DNA of 64,000 nt from Armatimonadota bacterium (GTDB taxonomy: Bacteria > Armatimonadota > Fimbriimonadia > Fimbriimonadales > Fimbriimonadaceae). The first letter of the stretch is position 1. The number at the start of each line of letters is the position of its first letter. Of the stretch, positions 59,992-64,000 are shown one piece after another. Below the pieces are notes generated by a model. That model was given only the letters and a program-made list of their open reading frames with translations, searched no databases and was not told where the DNA came from. The position numbers and the translations under genes were made by a program. The stretch is from assembly GCA_016125185.1 (NCBI GenBank), contig WGMG01000008.1, forward strand, positions 1 through 64,000, written 5' to 3'.

Positions 59992-61847
59992 GGCGCCCCC
60001 CATTGCGGCGCTTCGACGACGCTAAACGATGAGGATGGGTGACGAAGTCCATAACTCGGACCGATCTGCATCGACGGTTGACTGGCTAAGACCAAGAGGT
60101 GATTCGGGAGGTTGGCGGCCACGTTGCTCCAAGATTGGTAGGTCTGCTGTTTATCTCCCTCATGCGACGAAACGGCCTTGCCGACTCGCAGGTCGACGGA
60201 TTTGCCGGGTGGAATTGGGTCGCCGAAGAACTGAGTCTCGCCCGGACCGATCGCGGTTAGACCCTGAAGTTCCTCGCGAGTTTGGTTGTCGACGCGAAGG
60301 ACTGTCTGACCATCGACCTTGACCAAGGTCATTCGCAGCCCAGCGCCCTCTTCGGTGGACTGCGTATACGACAGGTCCTTGAAGGCGAGGTTGCCGGTGC
60401 TCACCGCAGGAGCGATGATGTTTCTGCCGTTATCGATCAAGTTCACTCCCGTACTCAACGAATTCCCGTACCGTGATTCACTCATCAAGGTTTCAACACC
60501 CTTCAGCTTGAGATCGTAGGAGCTTGCGCGGGGAAAGAACATTTCGGAACGGGCGAAGGCGAGTCCTTCACCGTTGGCATCGACGACGGCGATGCTCTTG
60601 GTTCGTGTGGTTGCACCCGCACTGTAGAGGCTGATAGTGGAGTTAAGCAGAATGGCGCTGAAGACCACACTGATGATCGGGGTCGTGATCCAAGCGCGTT
60701 CAAGCCGGTTCATGCGCCGCAAGATGAAGAAATTGATGGGGATCACCACGATGATGTAGGCGATGAGCACATACATGATCGTTTCGACCGGAGGTGGCTT
60801 GATCTGGAAAGGGTCTTGGTTGAGGGACCGCGCGATAGGTGGCAAGCCTGACCCTGGCGGCGAACCTGCGGGCCCGGTCACGGTTGAAGACGCCGGGGGG
60901 TAAGAGCCTTCGTAATCATTGCCTTCCAGTCCGATTTGCGAATCCAGCATCCGCACAACCTGCTGTCGGTGGAAGCGCGGCAAAGACCGGAGGACCATCG
61001 ACTTTCGATCGCCGGACTCGCGGATGGGGGATTCGAAAGGGTTGACGGAAAGGAAGGAGACGAGACCAAGCCCGTAGGAGCGCAGGTAAGACTTGGCGTT
61101 AGGAACCTCCACGTATTTCGTGTTGGCGGTGGTTTGACCTTCAGTCTGGGTTACCCCGCTTTTGGTAACGACTTGGAGGTTTTCGACAGGGAGAATATCG
61201 CGCCAGCGCTGATCAGAGACGGCGGTTGGGGCTGCGCCACCGATGAAGAGGACCACGCCTCCCGAGCGGATGTATTGGCGGATGGCGTGCACTTGATCAT
61301 CGCGCAGGCGGTCGGTGCCGTCGCCAAGAACAAGGGCGTCGAGGCATTCGTAACCAAGAAGGCGATCCGGCGCGTCGTCAGGCGTACAGCCCCCGACTCC
61401 GATGCCGGCGTTGTCTCCGCCGTTTGAATTAGTGGGCTGGGACTTGAGGAAAATGAGATCGGACGGGTTGTCGCTTACGAGGCCGATTCGAATCTGTTCG
61501 GGATTGTAGTCACCCTTGACCGGCTGTTCGATAGTTCCCGAGGGAATGCGAAGTTGGATGAAGCCCTCGTTGTAGGCGCTGATCTGAAAGAGAACCCGCT
61601 TCTTCGAACCCGTAGGAAGTTCGACAGGGTACTCGACGTTGGTTTGCTCGCGGTCGCTGCTGGTGGTCAGGGTGCCGTTGACGTCGGGTCCTCGATTCTC
61701 AATGTTGGCATAGTACGGATTCGATTGACTTTGACTCAGGCCCGACCAGACCTGCTGAACGGACATGCGTGGGGCTTGGGCGGCGCAAAATGCGCCGACA
61801 GCGAGCGCGAAGACGCTCGCAAATAATCTGGCCTTTCCCCACGCCAT
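59988..61847 (-). CDS. exported membrane protein, GldG/DUF4350-like
   Basis: 619 residues from ATG 61847 (a TTG four codons upstream is possible; no good ribosome binding site for either). Signal peptide ('ARLFASVFALAVGAFCAAQA'), a strand-rich domain, then a flavodoxin/GATase-like segment ('CLDALVLGDGTDRLRDDQVHAIRQYIRSGGVVLFIGG', about 170-205), two helices near 355-395 ('IMYVLIAYIIVVIPINFFI', 'PIISVVFSAILLNST'), and a C-terminal strand-rich part. This resembles proteins placed with ABC-2 permeases and MoxR/VWA genes in other phyla. First gene of the packed nine-gene block. Confidence 0.82.
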   Translation of the reverse strand: MAWGKARLFASVFALAVGAFCAAQAPRMSVQQVWSGLSQSQSNPYYANIENRGPDVNGTLTTSSDREQTNVEYPVELPTGSKKRVLFQISAYNEGFIQLRIPSGTIEQPVKGDYNPEQIRIGLVSDNPSDLIFLKSQPTNSNGGDNAGIGVGGCTPDDAPDRLLGYECLDALVLGDGTDRLRDDQVHAIRQYIRSGGVVLFIGGAAPTAVSDQRWRDILPVENLQVVTKSGVTQTEGQTTANTKYVEVPNAKSYLRSYGLGLVSFLSVNPFESPIRESGDRKSMVLRSLPRFHRQQVVRMLDSQIGLEGNDYEGSYPPASSTVTGPAGSPPGSGLPPIARSLNQDPFQIKPPPVETIMYVLIAYIIVVIPINFFILRRMNRLERAWITTPIISVVFSAILLNSTISLYSAGATTRTKSIAVVDANGEGLAFARSEMFFPRASSYDLKLKGVETLMSESRYGNSLSTGVNLIDNGRNIIAPAVSTGNLAFKDLSYTQSTEEGAGLRMTLVKVDGQTVLRVDNQTREELQGLTAIGPGETQFFGDPIPPGKSVDLRVGKAVSSHEGDKQQTYQSWSNVAANLPNHLLVLASQPSMQIGPSYGLRHPSSSFSVVEAPQWGAP

Positions 61848-61970
61848 ACGTTTTAGCAATGACGCATTTTAGGCCGGTATTAGTTCGGTTGGGGCGAACT
61901 TTTTACGATTTTTTTACCAGTTACCGTAATGAGTTAGTTCTTTAGCAGAAAAGCGGATATTTCGTTCAAG

Positions 61971-61999
61971 AATCGTGACTTCTGGATTGGCCTTGTCAA
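61971..61999 (-). promoter_or_regulatory. candidate promoter of the nine-gene envelope block
   Basis: On the minus strand a perfect TTGACA (61999-61994), 16 bases, then CACGAT (61977-61972). It lies in the only sizeable gap (about 255 bp) upstream of the block, about 125 bp before its first ATG. The -10 match is weak. Confidence 0.35.
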
Positions 62000-62102
62000 T
62001 TCCAACAATTAGTACTGGAAAGCGCGGCTAGGGCAAGCCGAATTCTGAGGCGACTTTGTCGGCCAGCGCTTCGGAGACGGTCGTGGAATAGAAGGCACTC
62101 GC

Positions 62103-62972
62103 CTAGCCGCCGCCCGTCGCCGGGTAAAAGCGGTCGATCTTCAGGTTCTCCTTGAGCTTCTGCACGGCCTGGACACGGAGGGTATCGGTCAGTTCAATGC
62201 GCATCTGGTCCATCTCCTCTTTGGTGACTTCGTCGCCCTTGGCTTCGATGCGGAAGATTTGGATTCCGTTCTGGGTCTGCACCGGCTTGGTAATTCCGCC
62301 TTTCTTCAGGGTTTTGATCTCGTCTTGCACCGACTGGGGAAAGGCGGCGAGTTGACGCCAGCCGAGGAGTCCGCGGTTTTGCTTTCCGACTTGGTTGGTG
62401 ACGAGTTCGTCGACCAGTTTCGACCACGGCTCGCCCTTTTGCAGCCGGTCATAGGCGTTTTGGACAACTTTGATGGTGTTGGCGACGTCCTCGGCGGAAT
62501 TCGAACGGGGCGGCACAACGATGGTCGAAACGCGGACATAGGTTTTGGGGTCGAAGTCCTGGAATGCAATCTTGGTGAGGTAAATCGAAGTTTTGACGGC
62601 AAGGTAGAGGCGGTTCTTGGTCTGGCCGTTCTGTGCCATGAACTCTTCGATGGTCTGCCCGTTGGCGAGGCTTTGCTTCATCTGGTCCATCTCGCGGATC
62701 ACACCCTGCTCGACCTCCTGCTGGGTGACAACCAAGCCGCGCTTGTCGGACTCGGCTTTGGCGACGCTATAGTACATGATCTCGTTGAGGATTTCCTCGC
62801 CGTGGGTGTCCCACAATAGGTCCTCGACGTCCTTGGCTTTGATCTCAATGCCGTTGACCTTGACCAGCACCTTTTCGGCGGCGGGAGCTTTGGCCATGCC
62901 TGGAATCGAAAGCTGAAAGGCGGCATTCTGCAGAAGCAGATTCATGCCAAGAACGGCGGCGGTGAAGACCAT
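62103..62972 (-). CDS. PpiC/SurA-type peptidyl-prolyl isomerase chaperone
   Basis: 289 residues. Signal-like start ('MVFTAAVLGMNLLLQ'), SurA N-terminal helices ('VLVKVNGIEIKAKDVEDLLWDTHGEEILNEIMYYSVAKAESDKRGLVVTQQEVEQ' in parts, 30-90), then a parvulin domain at about 148-245 ('RVSTIVVPPRSNSAEDVANTI', 'NRGLLGWRQLAAFPQSVQDEIKTLKKGGITKPVQTQNGIQIFRI'). It helps outer-membrane or exported proteins fold. After the TAG the frame stays open for 24 more coding-like codons (see finding). Between a moxR gene and the ABC/VWA block. Confidence 0.9.
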   Translation of the reverse strand: MVFTAAVLGMNLLLQNAAFQLSIPGMAKAPAAEKVLVKVNGIEIKAKDVEDLLWDTHGEEILNEIMYYSVAKAESDKRGLVVTQQEVEQGVIREMDQMKQSLANGQTIEEFMAQNGQTKNRLYLAVKTSIYLTKIAFQDFDPKTYVRVSTIVVPPRSNSAEDVANTIKVVQNAYDRLQKGEPWSKLVDELVTNQVGKQNRGLLGWRQLAAFPQSVQDEIKTLKKGGITKPVQTQNGIQIFRIEAKGDEVTKEEMDQMRIELTDTLRVQAVQKLKENLKIDRFYPATGGG

Positions 62973-63032
62973 GACTTGATCTTAGACGACTGACCGCAGC
63001 AAAGGTTTGCGTTGGGTCCTATTCAAAGGGGT

Positions 63033-63980
63033 TTATCGCGGGACGGCGATGGAATCGAGGATTCGCTTGAGGACGTCGTCTGGCGTTTGACCTTCGATTT
63101 CCGACTCTGGTCGGAGTTGGATGCGATGGCGGAGGACACTCGGTGCCATCTCCTTCACATCGTCCGGGATCACAAAGTCGCGTCCACGAATCTGGGCGAC
63201 GGCCTTGGAGACATTCAATAGGCCGATGCCGGCGCGGGGAGACGCGCCGACCATGATGTCGCGGTTGTCGCGCGTGGTCTTGACGATCTCGTAGATGTAG
63301 TTGAAAACTTTGTCCTCGACCGTGGTCTTGCGAACTTGGGCCTGGAGGCTTTGGAGTTCGGAGACGGAGGTGACGGTTTGCAATCCCTGCTCGTCGAGGT
63401 TCTTGGGCTGGAAGCCGCTGTGGTGGAGCCGCAGAACCTGGACCTCTTGCTCGGCGGTCGGATAGCGAAGCATGACCTTCATGAGGAAGCGGTCTTGCTG
63501 GGCTTCGGGCAAAGGATAGGTGCCTTCGTATTCGAGCGGGTTTTGGGTGGCGAAGACGAGGAACGGGGCAGGAAGATCGTGGGCGACGCCGTCGATGGTC
63601 ACCTTGCGCTCTTCCATGGCTTCAAGCAAAGCGGACTGGGTTTTGGGCGGCGTTCGATTGATTTCGTCCGCAAGGAGGAGGCCAACGAAAATCGGACCCG
63701 GGCGGAACTGAAACTCGTTCTTACCCATGTCGAAAACCATGGTGCCAGATACGTCGGACGGCATCATGTCGGGCGTGAATTGGACGCGCCCGTACTTCAT
63801 TCCGAGAACATGTCCGAGAGATCGGACCATCAGGGTTTTGGCAAGGCCGGGAACGCCTTCCAGCAACACGTGTCCGTCGGCGAGGGTTGCGGCGATGATT
63901 TGCTCGATGACCTGCTCCTGGCCGGAGATGACTTTGGCCAATTCGGAGTGAATTCTCTGCGATAGCTGTTCGACGGACAT
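63033..63980 (-). CDS. MoxR-family AAA+ ATPase (first copy)
   Basis: 315 residues from ATG 63980; ATG 63995 would add five residues and the window ends just beyond. Walker A 'GVPGLAKT' (42-49), 'RVQFTPDMMPSDVSGTMVFD', Walker B 'LLLADEINRTPPKTQSALLEAMEER', sensor 1 'FLVFATQNPLEYEGTYPLPEAQQDRF', sensor 2 'MVGASPRAGIGLL'. It belongs to the same family as the 53873 gene but is clearly a separate paralogue. Next gene is the PpiC-type chaperone (60 bp). Confidence 0.97.
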   Translation of the reverse strand: MSVEQLSQRIHSELAKVISGQEQVIEQIIAATLADGHVLLEGVPGLAKTLMVRSLGHVLGMKYGRVQFTPDMMPSDVSGTMVFDMGKNEFQFRPGPIFVGLLLADEINRTPPKTQSALLEAMEERKVTIDGVAHDLPAPFLVFATQNPLEYEGTYPLPEAQQDRFLMKVMLRYPTAEQEVQVLRLHHSGFQPKNLDEQGLQTVTSVSELQSLQAQVRKTTVEDKVFNYIYEIVKTTRDNRDIMVGASPRAGIGLLNVSKAVAQIRGRDFVIPDDVKEMAPSVLRHRIQLRPESEIEGQTPDDVLKRILDSIAVPR

Positions 63981-64000
63981 ATCCCTTCGTAGCATGGCAC

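Overview
The window looks like a chromosomal piece of a moderately GC-rich, diderm-type bacterium, most likely of the phylum Armatimonadota (Fimbriimonas-like). This is an inference from gene content. There are four large '[28 protein letters not shown]'-type prepilin-like proteins, a DUF1501/DUF1800 pair, several Gly-Cys lipoproteins, an apolipoprotein N-acyltransferase homologue, a MoxR/DUF58/VWA/ABC envelope operon, and many ATGA/TAATG start-stop overlaps. No phage, insertion sequence, CRISPR array or rRNA operon was seen.

Layout. 1-154 is a 7-bp tandem repeat. 0.2-7.2 kb holds two small anchored proteins, a Tat-exported DUF1501 protein, a degenerate Doc/Fic-like protein, an arsR-arsC-aquaporin cassette with a large palindrome at its start, a secreted RbsD-like protein, two tRNA-Gly genes (CCC and TCC anticodons) and the DUF1800 partner. 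7.4-12.3 kb (minus strand) is a probable six-gene operon: c-di-AMP receptor DarA/PstA, DNA polymerase III delta', an ECF sigma factor, its zinc-finger anti-sigma, an RseB-like protein and an HtrA protease. 12.4-16.5 kb holds two prepilin-like genes, a small lipoprotein, a NamZ-type exo-muramidase (DUF1343) and a small basic protein. 16.6-22.3 kb holds an MFS transporter fused to HEAT repeats, an SseB-like lipoprotein, the tmRNA gene, two related two-helix membrane proteins and a frameshifted DoxX-like gene.

22.3-34.2 kb is an accessory-looking region. Four related surface lipoproteins (three of them probable beta-propellers) lie on the minus strand. They are interleaved with a DUF1080 protein, a GntR/LacI-type regulator overlapping a prepilin-like gene and a lipoprotein gene, a GH76-type glycosidase and an Lnt homologue. 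34.2-41 kb holds an ActP-like Na+/solute symporter with its DUF485 partner, another prepilin-like gene, pyrG and a protein with a very acidic tail. 41-48.2 kb (plus strand) holds asnS, two ABC transporter genes, a glycosyltransferase, a Trm112-like small protein, aroQ and an M24 aminopeptidase.

48.3-64 kb is all minus strand. A tightly packed nine-gene block encodes a Gld-like membrane protein, two ABC-2 permeases with an ATPase, a coiled-coil membrane protein, MoxR, DUF58 and two VWA membrane proteins. It is preceded by a PpiC/SurA-type chaperone and a second MoxR. Together these look like an envelope-assembly or export machine controlled by an AAA+ ATPase.

Several minus-strand genes have a TATAAT-like hexamer only 6-11 bases before the ATG, which suggests leaderless transcripts. 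Start codons GTG and TTG are common. Where a ribosome binding site decides the start, this is stated in the entry.
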